Of a stretch of 64,000 nt of DNA, positions 53,787 through 62,613 are shown piece by piece. Under the pieces are notes generated by a model. That model saw only the letters and a list, made by a program, of their open reading frames with translations, did no database searches and was not told where the DNA came from. The stretch is from positions 24,130-88,129 of the forward strand of contig CAZGTU010000010.1 in NCBI GenBank assembly GCA_964528675.1. The letters are read 5' to 3'. The position numbers and the translations under genes were made by a program. Position 1 is the stretch's first letter. Every line of letters begins with the position of its first letter. Source of the stretch: CAYRTD01 sp964528675. GTDB lineage: Bacteria > Bacteroidota > Bacteroidia > Bacteroidales > GCA-2748055.

Positions 53787-53835
53787 GTTCGTTAATTACC
53801 GAACAAAGATATAAATAAAATTATAATAGTGCAAT
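53787..53835 (-). promoter_or_regulatory. arsR promoter with overlapping operator 1
   Basis: On the minus strand ATTG (53832-53835), 20 bases, then TATCTTTG (53804-53811) match the Bacteroidota sigma consensus. The 18-base imperfect palindrome GTTCGGTAATTAACGAAC (53787-53804; TTCG-N8-CGAA) starts on the last base of the -7 element and ends one base before the ATG. Repressor bound here would block transcription initiation. Confidence 0.75.
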
Positions 53836-54022
53836 AAATTAATATCTGAAGTTTCGCACTTATCAATAAATGTTGCCTGGTATATCAAAATCACTCCGAA
53901 AACCGGGATTTTCAATTAAGCTGATAATTCATTTGTTGCTTTTTTAACTTCCATAAAAGAAAAAATAATTACCATAATTTCCTTTTATTTATCTTTATCT
54001 TTCCTTCCATAAAAATGTTAAA

Positions 54023-56206
54023 ATGAAAAAAACTATAGCCCTTCTAACGATAGTATACCTGATCCTTAACTCCTGTGAAACAAAAAAGCCGGTTTCTGGA
54101 CTTATGACTGAGTTTATACGGGAACCGGCTCATACAAAAGTTTTGGATGAAAAGCCTGAATTTACATGGATTGTTCCGTCTGAACTTGAATATCAGCAGG
54201 CCTACCGTATTCTGGTAGCCTCGTCACCGGAACTGCTTGCTGAAAACAAAGGGGATCTCTGGGACAGTAGGAAAGTGAATAGTGATAGATCCATAGAAAT
54301 AGAATATTCGGGTAAAGCATTAAAAACCGATTCTACTTATTTCTGGAAAATTAAATTATGGGGAAACAACAAAAAAGTAACTAAATATTCTAAAGTTCAG
54401 GAATTCACCCTGGGAGAAACTTCCGGATACCATACTACACGAAATTTCTTTGAAGAAGAAACAGATTATCCTGTGTCTGTAGTGCGGATAAATGATAATA
54501 TTTTATTCGCAGATTTTGGTAAAGCAGCATTCGGAAAGCTTAAGCTAATTGTGAAATCTTCCAAAAAAGATAGCCTGATAATTCATATGGGAGAAAAAGT
54601 AAAAGAAAATGGTCGGCTTGACAGGAATCCCGGAGGATCCATTCGTTATGCTTCAGTGAAAATGGCGGTAAACCCACAAATAAAGGAATATAATATAGCT
54701 CTTAAAGCGAATGAAAGAAATACAAATGAACGAGCTGTGCAGCTTCCCGATAGTTTCGGTGTAATCATGCCTTTCCGGTACATTGAAATTGAAAATTATG
54801 GGTCTGACTTAGACAAGGAAGATATTATCCGTACTTCATATTTTCATTATTTTGATGAGGATCAATCCTACTTCAAATCAAGCGACAGCATACTTAACCA
54901 GATATGGGATCTATGCAAGTACAGCATAAAAGCGACAAGCTTCGCTGGTCTTTATGTTGACGGTGACAGGGAGAGGATTCCATACGAAGCGGATGCTTAC
55001 ATTAATCAACTTGGGCACTATTGTACCGACAGGGAATATTCCATGGCCAGAAGGACAAATGAATATTTCATTGAAAATCCCACCTGGCCAACCGAATGGA
55101 TTTTGCATACGGTCCCAATGTTTTGGGAGGACTACCTCTACACCGGTAATATAGAATCTATACAACAATATTATGAAAAGCTGAAAGACAAAACTCTTGT
55201 TGCTCTGGCCAGGGAAGACGGATTGATCAGTGTAAATTCGCCGGCCCCTACACTCGAGTTTCTCCACAAGCTCGGTTTTGAAGAAGAAAATGCACGTTTA
55301 AAGGATATCGTTGACTGGCCTCCGGCAAATAAAGACACAGGATGGGAGCTGGCAACTGAAGAAGGCGAAAGGGATGGATATGTTTTCACCGATATCAATA
55401 CCGTAGTAAATGCTTTTCACTATTACAACCTGATATTAATGAAAGAGATCGCGGGTCTTCTCAACAAACAGGAAGATTCAATATTCTACGATAAAAGAGC
55501 TGAAAAACTAGAAAACAGCATTAACACCAAACTATTCGATTCTGAACGAAAAATATACGTGGATGGTGAAGGTACAGATCATGCTTCTCTTCATGCCAAT
55601 ATGTTTCCCCTTGCATTTGGTCTGGTTTCGGATGAATATATTGATCAGGTAACTGACTTTATCAAAAGCCGTGGAATGGCATGCAGTGTGTATGGTGCAC
55701 AATTTCTTCTCGATGGTCTATATAAAGCAGGTAAAAGTGAGTATGCCTTAGAGCTTATGACCGCTACTCATGACCGAAGCTGGTGGAACATGCTTGAATC
55801 CGGATCTACGATAACACTCGAAGCATGGGACATGAAATACAAACCCAACGCAGATTGGAACCATGCCTGGGGAGCGGCACCGGCGAATATTATCCCCCGC
55901 AGACTCTGGGGAATCAGACCTGCAGAACCCGGTTTTTCTAAAGTGTTTATACAACCTCAGCTATCTGAGCTCGAATGGTCTGAGATCAAGGTGCCTACCA
56001 TCAGGGGGCCTATATTAGCTTCATACAATAAAGAGGAGTCTAATATTATTTTCGAAATTGAAATTCCGGGTAATACACAGGCAGAATTCATCCCCCCAAA
56101 GAGTAAATACAATATAATAGAGGTGAATGGGAAAAACTTTGAGAAAGAAATCTCTTCAGTTGTACTTGAGCCGGGATTTAATAAAATATCATTAAATGCT
56201 TACTAA
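54023..56206 (+). CDS. GH78-like alpha-L-rhamnosidase lipoprotein
   Basis: The 727-residue product has a lipobox LILNSC (Cys18). N-terminal beta-sandwich domains (about 25-280) precede an (alpha/alpha)6 barrel (about 285-640) and a C-terminal beta-sandwich (PAEPGFSKVFIQPQLSELEW, to the end). YVDGDRERIPYEADAYINQLG near residue 311 corresponds to the acid-bearing DERxGWTGD segment of GH78, and TLEAWDMKYKPNADWNHAWGAAPA is the typical late GH78 motif. It should remove terminal alpha-L-rhamnose in the periplasm or on the surface, though family members with other specificities exist. It is divergent from arsR, separated by 237 bases, and not part of either cluster. Confidence 0.85.
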   Translation: MKKTIALLTIVYLILNSCETKKPVSGLMTEFIREPAHTKVLDEKPEFTWIVPSELEYQQAYRILVASSPELLAENKGDLWDSRKVNSDRSIEIEYSGKALKTDSTYFWKIKLWGNNKKVTKYSKVQEFTLGETSGYHTTRNFFEEETDYPVSVVRINDNILFADFGKAAFGKLKLIVKSSKKDSLIIHMGEKVKENGRLDRNPGGSIRYASVKMAVNPQIKEYNIALKANERNTNERAVQLPDSFGVIMPFRYIEIENYGSDLDKEDIIRTSYFHYFDEDQSYFKSSDSILNQIWDLCKYSIKATSFAGLYVDGDRERIPYEADAYINQLGHYCTDREYSMARRTNEYFIENPTWPTEWILHTVPMFWEDYLYTGNIESIQQYYEKLKDKTLVALAREDGLISVNSPAPTLEFLHKLGFEEENARLKDIVDWPPANKDTGWELATEEGERDGYVFTDINTVVNAFHYYNLILMKEIAGLLNKQEDSIFYDKRAEKLENSINTKLFDSERKIYVDGEGTDHASLHANMFPLAFGLVSDEYIDQVTDFIKSRGMACSVYGAQFLLDGLYKAGKSEYALELMTATHDRSWWNMLESGSTITLEAWDMKYKPNADWNHAWGAAPANIIPRRLWGIRPAEPGFSKVFIQPQLSELEWSEIKVPTIRGPILASYNKEESNIIFEIEIPGNTQAEFIPPKSKYNIIEVNGKNFEKEISSVVLEPGFNKISLNAY

Positions 56207-56325
56207 GCTTCCGCATTAAATAATTAATCAAATTTTGAGTACTCTCCGGAATGTGCAAATTATTTTTAATAATTTATGCTTACACAATCGGAATGAATAC
56301 ACTTATACAAAAAGTATATCCCTGA

Positions 56326-57735
56326 TCAGAAATATCCCGTTCCATCCCAGCAATGAGTACAAAGTCTTTCTTTCGGCAGGCCGATTGCTTCAATCATGTC
56401 GTCCATTTCCTGGTAGATGAGGGAATCGATATCCAGATTTTTGGCGATCTGTTCAACCATAGCTTTGTATTTATCGCTTTTAGGATCTGAATATTCATTT
56501 AAATCCTTTTCCTCTCCTTCAATCTGTATAATGGCTTTTCTTGTGGCAAGTTCCGTGGTGGACCTTGACTGGGAAAAGTTCAGGAAATCGCAGGGAAAAG
56601 TCAGTGGCGGACAGGCAATTCTCATATGAAGTTCACGGGCACCGGCATGCCGCAGATCTATGGTGTTATCCTTCATCTGTGTTCCCCTTACAATGGAATC
56701 ATCAAGAAAAACGATACTTTTGTCTTTAATAACCGATTTATTGGGAATGAGCTTCATTCTTGCTACAAGGTCGCGGGTCACCTGACTTTGAGGCATAAAA
56801 CTTCTTGGCCAGGTTGGTGTGTATTTTGAGTAAGCACGCTTGTAAGGTAAACCATTATAATTAGCATACCCTATGGCATGTCCCACTCCTGAATCCGGCA
56901 CTCCACACACAAAATCAGCCTTTACTTTATTTTTATCCTTCTTTGCAAGAGCAGCCCCGCAGCGGTACCGGCAGTCATCAACATTAACATCTTCGAAATA
57001 AGATGGTGGATAACCATAGTAAATCCACAAAAATGCACAGATCTGAAGTTTGTCTTCTTTTTGTTTTAAAATATTATATCCATCGGCGGTAATTTCTACA
57101 ATTTCTCCAGGACCCAGGTAATATTCTATCTCAAATCCGGTATTGGGAAAGGAAGAAGTTTCTGAGGCAACGGCAAATGCTCCCTCCTTTTTACCAAGAA
57201 TTACCGGGGTTCTACCGAGCTTATCCCTTGCTGCAATGATTCCGGTATCAGTTAAAATCAGTAAAGAACATGAACCTTTGACCATCTCATAAACTTTCTT
57301 TATACCAGATACAAAGTCATCTTCCTCACAGATAATATTGGCCACTACTTCTGTTGGATTTACATTTCCTTCAAAATTTTCGGTAAAATGCTCTTTCTTT
57401 TTAAGAAAATATTTTTCCAGCTCTTCAATATTATATAAGCGGCTAACGGTAACAATGGCGAAACGCCCCAGGTGGGAATTAAAAAGAATGGGCTGCGGAT
57501 CGGTATCACTAATGATTCCCATACCTGTGTTTCCTTTGAAAGTATCCAGGTCAGGTTCGAACTTGGTGCGGAAATAATCATTTTCAAGGCTATGGATAGA
57601 TCGGCGGAATCCTTCTTTTTTATTGTAAAAAACCATGCCTGCACGCTTGGTGCCAAGGTGCGAATGATAATCGGTTCCGTAAAACACATCGCTTACACAA
57701 TCTGCTTTGGAAACCGAACCGTAAAAGCCGCTCAT
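56326..57735 (-). CDS. amidophosphoribosyltransferase (PurF) homologue lacking the N-terminal Cys nucleophile
   Basis: The 469-residue protein has a glutaminase-like N-terminal half (MSGFYGSVSKADC, then YGTDYHSHLGTKRAG) and a phosphoribosyltransferase half with the PRPP loop SIVFLDDSIVRGTQM and the PurF landmarks VCGVPDSGVGHAIGYA and CTHCWDGTGYF. Ordinary PurF has Cys at position 2 (MCGxxG), which becomes the N-terminal nucleophile for glutamine hydrolysis; here it is Ser. The first Cys is at residue 13, out of place. The protein may use free ammonia, may have another amidotransfer partner, or may be a lineage-specific paralogue. It is convergent with the GH78 gene and monocistronic. Confidence 0.85.
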   Translation of the reverse strand: MSGFYGSVSKADCVSDVFYGTDYHSHLGTKRAGMVFYNKKEGFRRSIHSLENDYFRTKFEPDLDTFKGNTGMGIISDTDPQPILFNSHLGRFAIVTVSRLYNIEELEKYFLKKKEHFTENFEGNVNPTEVVANIICEEDDFVSGIKKVYEMVKGSCSLLILTDTGIIAARDKLGRTPVILGKKEGAFAVASETSSFPNTGFEIEYYLGPGEIVEITADGYNILKQKEDKLQICAFLWIYYGYPPSYFEDVNVDDCRYRCGAALAKKDKNKVKADFVCGVPDSGVGHAIGYANYNGLPYKRAYSKYTPTWPRSFMPQSQVTRDLVARMKLIPNKSVIKDKSIVFLDDSIVRGTQMKDNTIDLRHAGARELHMRIACPPLTFPCDFLNFSQSRSTTELATRKAIIQIEGEEKDLNEYSDPKSDKYKAMVEQIAKNLDIDSLIYQEMDDMIEAIGLPKERLCTHCWDGTGYF

Positions 57736-57872
57736 AAAAAATTTATTAAATTATTCTGAAGAAGGTGTTAAAATTAAGAAAAAGCAAGGAGCTTGGAAAT
57801 GATATAAACTATTTATTTTGAATCTTTTTTAGGACTAGAGAGAAAGCTATAAGTAACACCATCGAAGTGGTT

Positions 57873-58265
57873 TCAAACATCCCATGGATTAATCAATTCC
57901 AGTCTTTCAATTTTTTTAAAATCAGCGGCATTGCGGGAAATAAGGATTAATTCATAAACCAGAGCAGTAGCAGCAATTATAGCATCTGGTAGTTTTACTT
58001 TGTTTTTTTTTCTTATATCGGCAGTTTTGAGTTTTATTGGTTGTTCCAGTTCAATTACAAGCGCATCATTAATGAAGCTTTGTAATATTTTTAAATCGTT
58101 TTGATTTTCAGATTTCCAGCAAAGTAATTCAATCTCTGTAATTGCTGAAATTACCGGACGAGTCTGGCCTATAAGTTCATCCATGAACTTTTCTGCAGAG
58201 GGCGGGAATTGTTGCTGCAGATAATAAATTACTGTATTGGTATCCCAGATATATTTTATTCCCAT
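57873..58265 (-). CDS. VapC-type PIN-domain toxin
   Basis: The 130-residue protein has the acidic residues of a PIN ribonuclease: Asp8 in YIWDTNTVIYY, Glu in ISAITEIELL, Asp in LPDAIIAATAL, and the NAADF loop near the end (usually N-x-x-D-F). Such toxins cut specific tRNAs or rRNA when freed from antitoxin. Its start overlaps the antitoxin gene by 10 bases, the usual arrangement of translational coupling in vapBC modules. The target RNA is unknown. Confidence 0.88.
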   Translation of the reverse strand: MGIKYIWDTNTVIYYLQQQFPPSAEKFMDELIGQTRPVISAITEIELLCWKSENQNDLKILQSFINDALVIELEQPIKLKTADIRKKNKVKLPDAIIAATALVYELILISRNAADFKKIERLELINPWDV

Positions 58266-58468
58266 GAGCTACGTAAATCATTTAGTTGCTCATCAACTTC
58301 GTTAATGGGTTGTTTTTGCATCGCTCCCTTATATTTAGCAGTCCAGCTTATGGCCTTTTCTTGCTTGGATCCTGTTTTTCGCACTCGAATTAGTTTAAGA
58401 AGCTCCATGTCCTGAATGAGCTTTATAGCCTTATCATTTAATATATCTATTGTTAGGGTCTTCCTCAT
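58256..58468 (-). CDS. VapB-like antitoxin
   Basis: The 70-residue protein (MRKTLTIDILNDKAIKLIQD...) has an N-terminal beta-strand/helix that would fit a small DNA-binding fold, a basic middle (RVRKTGSKQEKAIS), and an acidic helical tail (INEVDEQLNDLRSSW) suited to wrapping the toxin. The DNA-binding class cannot be fixed. It precedes and overlaps the PIN gene. Upstream sequence (58469-58560) is very AT-rich and likely holds the autoregulated promoter. Confidence 0.8.
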   Translation of the reverse strand: MRKTLTIDILNDKAIKLIQDMELLKLIRVRKTGSKQEKAISWTAKYKGAMQKQPINEVDEQLNDLRSSWE

Positions 58469-58608
58469 AACTATGCTTTTTTTAATTATAATATTTTGTA
58501 GTATTTTATTTTAAATTATCTTTTTTGTAGAAACAAAATTATCAAATAAAACAATAAGTGAAAAATCGAACAATTTTAATCCAATTAAATAATTGAATTT
58601 TCAGCTTC

Positions 58609-60417
58609 CTACTCTCCCGGCTTCAAAACCACTTGAAATACCGCCTCTTCCCCTGCTTCCAACCGGTATTCAAATCCCAGCATTGCAGTTCCGGGATTCT
58701 TGTCTTCACGGGGATCTGTAGGTTGAGTCGAAAATGTTTTAAGTACAACTTTTTTGGCCGGATCTATAATTTCCAAACTGCAGGTTTTTCCATTAATAGT
58801 GATGATTGCCAGATTCTCATCAATGATATTAATATTATCAGCTGTAAGGATAGCCCATCTCATGCTGGACGCTGACTGATTATTAACAACAGTATCTAAA
58901 ATTCTGACATAATTATCATCAACTATCGAAACATCCCTGATCACTTTATCTGTGCCGGAAGAATAGATTTGACTCAAATCCACACTCGCCCCTTTTTTAC
59001 CCGTCTCGCAATAGGAGTTGATAATATCGGCGGATGCTGATATATCCTGGAAATTATCATCAATCACAAGTGTGCTGTGAGAAAAGTTGGTGTATCTGAA
59101 TATCTTCCAGCGATCTCCTCCAGGAGATTTATCCCAGATGTTCAAACCGGTACTTTCCAACTTATGGTATCCATGGGCTCCAAGATCCATCACCCATCTT
59201 TCTCCACAAGCATCCATTACAAAACTGCCAGCATCCATGTGGGCATGATTCAGGGAAGGTGATCCACCTTTTATTCCCACAAATATAGCATCATCATTCC
59301 AGCCTGTACGAAATGTACTTACCGGATTTACACCATGGCCTGTCCAGCATAATTCATCCGGTTTATCTTTTGAAATATCCTCCATCTGTGATAACCAGAG
59401 GAGCAAAAAGGGGTAAAGACGGTTTCCATGTCCTTCTGCATCTATCTTTCTTTTACCGGAAATCATTTCATCAATAAACTGCTTTTGATAATATAAAAGT
59501 CCGTTATTTTGAGTCTTTTTTGCAAACCAGAAAACCGGAGTGGACAAACCTTTTCTCACTCTTCCATCCGAGTAATTATAATACCCGGCGGGGCCGGATA
59601 CATGCAACACATATTCGGCACTTTTCATAAAACCACTGTTGATACCGACGGGTAAAGGACTGTTATATACAGTTTCCCATGCATCTAAGAATAAAACATT
59701 AAAAACAGTCCCATAATTCCAGTAACTTGCACCTTCCGGATATGCACCATCAGGCTCATATTCCTCCATGGGAAGATTAATCTTTAATTTAGCTCTTTCC
59801 ACGATTTTCCGGGCCAGATCAGGATTTTCCTCCCAGACAGCCCATGCACCAAATGCCATGGAAGCATGACATACTTGATTCCAATTATGTTTGGCATCTA
59901 CCCAGTAAGTATATTCCAATGAAGACTCAAGTCCTTTGCTAATAATTGCCTCACTGATTATTTCTGCACTTTCCTCGGATAAATCATTATAGAGCCAGTC
60001 ATAACCTATTGCCAGAGCCATGGTCATTTCAGCTACATCCAGAAAGTGGTCGGGGTTCCATGAAGGAAAACCAGAGGCCTTAAGCATAAGATCTTCGGCC
60101 GTATGCAGATATTCCTCCTTACCGGTAATTCTGTAAGCAAATGAAAGATAGCTTATTCTTTTTAAATATGTCCTTGATACTCCCAGGATGCGTCTCCCAG
60201 TCTTAACAAATGGCGGAAAATTCAATGTGATCATTTCATCACAGGTTGTTTCAAAAGATTCAAACAGATCTGCTAAGCCTTCCCGGTCTTTCAGGGAAGT
60301 CTTAAATTCAGAAGGATCCAGAATAATGCGTGGATGTTTGGGAAGGTCCTGACCATAAGAGGATAATAACCAAAAAAATAAAATCAGCATTACGGTAATT
60401 TTGGAAATATATTTCAT
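58609..60417 (-). CDS. heparinase II/III-like polysaccharide lyase, secreted
   Basis: The 602-residue product has a type I signal peptide (ITVMLILFFWLLSSYGQ). A helical N-terminal toroid follows (about 45-340), with HNWNQVCHASMAFGAWAVWEENPD and EPDGAYPEGASYWNYGTVF, the usual active-site Asn/His and Tyr segments. A C-terminal beta-sandwich (about 350-600) contains SLNHAHMDAGSFVMDACGERW, the conserved heparinase II/III NHAHxDAG motif with catalytic and metal-near residues. Relatives cleave heparin, alginate or other uronic-acid polymers (PL12, PL15, PL17, PL21 and others); the substrate is not decidable here. It is an isolated gene on the minus strand. Confidence 0.85.
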   Translation of the reverse strand: MKYISKITVMLILFFWLLSSYGQDLPKHPRIILDPSEFKTSLKDREGLADLFESFETTCDEMITLNFPPFVKTGRRILGVSRTYLKRISYLSFAYRITGKEEYLHTAEDLMLKASGFPSWNPDHFLDVAEMTMALAIGYDWLYNDLSEESAEIISEAIISKGLESSLEYTYWVDAKHNWNQVCHASMAFGAWAVWEENPDLARKIVERAKLKINLPMEEYEPDGAYPEGASYWNYGTVFNVLFLDAWETVYNSPLPVGINSGFMKSAEYVLHVSGPAGYYNYSDGRVRKGLSTPVFWFAKKTQNNGLLYYQKQFIDEMISGKRKIDAEGHGNRLYPFLLLWLSQMEDISKDKPDELCWTGHGVNPVSTFRTGWNDDAIFVGIKGGSPSLNHAHMDAGSFVMDACGERWVMDLGAHGYHKLESTGLNIWDKSPGGDRWKIFRYTNFSHSTLVIDDNFQDISASADIINSYCETGKKGASVDLSQIYSSGTDKVIRDVSIVDDNYVRILDTVVNNQSASSMRWAILTADNINIIDENLAIITINGKTCSLEIIDPAKKVVLKTFSTQPTDPREDKNPGTAMLGFEYRLEAGEEAVFQVVLKPGE

Positions 60418-60439
60418 GTTAAGTAATGATTAGTTTCCA

Positions 60440-60447
60440 CAAAGATA
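60440..60447 (-). promoter_or_regulatory. candidate -7 element of the lyase gene promoter
   Basis: TATCTTTG on the minus strand matches TAnnTTTG and lies about 23 bases before the ATG at 60417. A TTTG or TTG -33 partner at the right distance is not evident, so the call is tentative. Confidence 0.4.
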
Positions 60448-60569
60448 TATTCTTAATCAGGAAATTAATCTAGAAAGGATTTAAACTAATAACTTAATGA
60501 ACAGCATTTAGCTGATTAGTAAAAAATTCCTTAATTTGAAGAGTTAATGTAAATGTCGATTCTACAAAC

Positions 60570-62603
60570 ATGAAATCTTTCCTTACTGCCTGCCCCCGGA
60601 ATTGCTACAGCACCTGTTCATTTAAAGTATGGACAGATGATAATCGTGTAGTAAGAATAGATCCGGATCCTCAGAACCTTGCAGTTCCGGAAGGACCATG
60701 TTTGAAAGGGCTGAGTTATATTGAAAGAACGTATTCACCCGACCGGATCCTCAACCCTTTAAAAAAAAAGAATGATTCATTTCAAAGAATCTCCTGGGAT
60801 GAAGCCATTTCTGAAATTTCTGAAAAGCTCTCACATTTCAAAGAGAAATACGGGCCCCACAGCGTACTGTTCTATGCTTCCAGTGGAATGTCCGGCTTGT
60901 TAAATTCAGTTAGTAATAATTTCTGGAAGATGTATGGTGGCGCCACTACTGTTTATGGTAATTTATGCTGGCCTGCCGGATTGGAAGCAACTAAGATTAC
61001 CCTGGGAGAAAACAAACACAATGTTCCCTGGAATCTTGAAAACGCAAAATTGATAATTGTCTGGGGCAAAAACCCGGCAGAATGCAATGTTCAGCAGATG
61101 ATCCCTATTGAAAAAGCACAGCGAAAAGGGGCAAAGCTTATAGTAGTTGACCCCCGTCGCACTGTTTCGGCTGAAAGGGCAGACATTCTGCTTCAGCCTG
61201 AGCCCGGAACAGATGGTATTCTTGCCCTGGCCATTTCCAAAATTATCATTGACAGGAAAAATCATGACCGTGAATTTATAGACCGTCATGTTAAAGGATT
61301 TGAACAATTCCAAAAAAGTCTTGAAAAAATTGACTTAAAAAGAGCGTCAAAGAAATGTGGTGTTAAACTTGAATTTATAGAGAAAGTAGCAGAATGGGCG
61401 GGAGAAATAAAGCCAATGACTTTAATTGCAGGCTATGGTATGCAGCGATTTTCAAACGGAGGTCAAACGACTCGTTGCCTTTTAACTATACCGGTAATAA
61501 CAGGTAATATTGGACAAAAAGGTTCCGGCTGGCAATATGCTAATCTGCAATCCTATGTTTTTGATAAAATCAAAGAGCCCGATTCTTACTATCCCTCGAC
61601 AGAAAACGATAAACCTTTCAGAAGAGCGATTCCTACTGCTAAACTCGGGGAAAAAATACCCGGTCTGAAGAATCCTCAACTCAAAATGGCATGGGTGGAA
61701 AGAGGAAATCCGCTTGCACAGAATCCTGATTCCCTTAAAGTTCTGGAAGCCTTCAAAAAACTGGATTTCAGAGTAACGGTGGAACAATTCATGACTGATA
61801 CAGCTCTTGAATCTGATATTATTCTGCCAGCCAAGTCCATGTTTGAGCAGAGTGACATCATAGGATCTTACTGGAATCCATATGTTCTTCTGAAACAAAA
61901 GGTAATCGATCCTCCCGGTGAGGTTAAACCGGAAACAGAAATTTATGATTTGCTGGCAAGAAAATTGGGCTTTCCGGAAGAGCTGATACGCGAGAATATT
62001 CCTGAATCTGCAGACAAAGCAATTGAAGAATGGCTGGAAAAAGCCATGTCTGATTTTCCTGATCTAAGCCTTGAGAAGCTCAAAGAAGGTCCGGTTCTGG
62101 CTCCGGGACTGGAAGAAGTTGCTTTTTCAAATCTGAAATTCAACACTCCGTCAGGAAAAATAGAACTTTATTCAGAATATGCAAAAGAAAGGTGGAATGC
62201 AGATCCACTGCCGGTTTATGCACCCCTGAAGAAAAAAGATAAGCGCCGGTTTCCCTTACATCTTATGAGTCCCAACACAAAGAACCGCATACATTCCCAG
62301 TTTGGAAATCTTGAGGTAATAAAAATACTGGATCCGCAAGCGCATGTTACTCTCGCCTATAAAGATGCCAGGGAAAGACGCATCGATGAGGGTGATAATG
62401 TAAGGATCTATAACCAGTGGGGAGAACTAATTTTACCGGCAAATATTGATGTCAGTATGAGACCCGGGAATGTGGTGATTTACAATGGTTACTGGAACAA
62501 TGGAGAAGGAAGTCCTAATATGCTTACCAGGGGAGAAGAAACAGACATGGGACATGGTACAGCATTTCACGATACTATGGTCGAGATTGAAAAGAAAATA
62601 TGA
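60570..62603 (+). CDS. molybdopterin oxidoreductase, DMSO-reductase family catalytic subunit
   Basis: The 677-residue protein opens with a [4Fe-4S] motif, Cys8-x3-Cys12-x3-Cys16-x27-Cys44, and shows the molybdopterin-binding landmarks NPLKK, FYASSGMSGLLN, GNLCWPAG (a possible Mo ligand Cys), IIVWGKNPAE, KLIVVDPRRT and LLQPEPGTDG, and the dinucleotide-binding C terminus (LHLMSPNTKNRIHSQFGN). No Tat signal (RRxFLK) is present, so the enzyme should stay in the cytoplasm. Substrate cannot be read; related cytoplasmic-facing enzymes reduce or oxidise sulfur or organic compounds. The fused FeS/anchor protein gene starts 10 bases after its stop codon and would deliver or receive electrons from the menaquinone pool. 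Confidence 0.9.
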   Translation: MKSFLTACPRNCYSTCSFKVWTDDNRVVRIDPDPQNLAVPEGPCLKGLSYIERTYSPDRILNPLKKKNDSFQRISWDEAISEISEKLSHFKEKYGPHSVLFYASSGMSGLLNSVSNNFWKMYGGATTVYGNLCWPAGLEATKITLGENKHNVPWNLENAKLIIVWGKNPAECNVQQMIPIEKAQRKGAKLIVVDPRRTVSAERADILLQPEPGTDGILALAISKIIIDRKNHDREFIDRHVKGFEQFQKSLEKIDLKRASKKCGVKLEFIEKVAEWAGEIKPMTLIAGYGMQRFSNGGQTTRCLLTIPVITGNIGQKGSGWQYANLQSYVFDKIKEPDSYYPSTENDKPFRRAIPTAKLGEKIPGLKNPQLKMAWVERGNPLAQNPDSLKVLEAFKKLDFRVTVEQFMTDTALESDIILPAKSMFEQSDIIGSYWNPYVLLKQKVIDPPGEVKPETEIYDLLARKLGFPEELIRENIPESADKAIEEWLEKAMSDFPDLSLEKLKEGPVLAPGLEEVAFSNLKFNTPSGKIELYSEYAKERWNADPLPVYAPLKKKDKRRFPLHLMSPNTKNRIHSQFGNLEVIKILDPQAHVTLAYKDARERRIDEGDNVRIYNQWGELILPANIDVSMRPGNVVIYNGYWNNGEGSPNMLTRGEETDMGHGTAFHDTMVEIEKKI

Positions 62604-62613
62604 GAGCGAAGAA

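Noticed and set aside
62485..62613. Upstream start for the DmsBC fusion protein
   Set aside because: It would overlap the catalytic subunit gene by 119 bases, and the added residues do not resemble DmsB.
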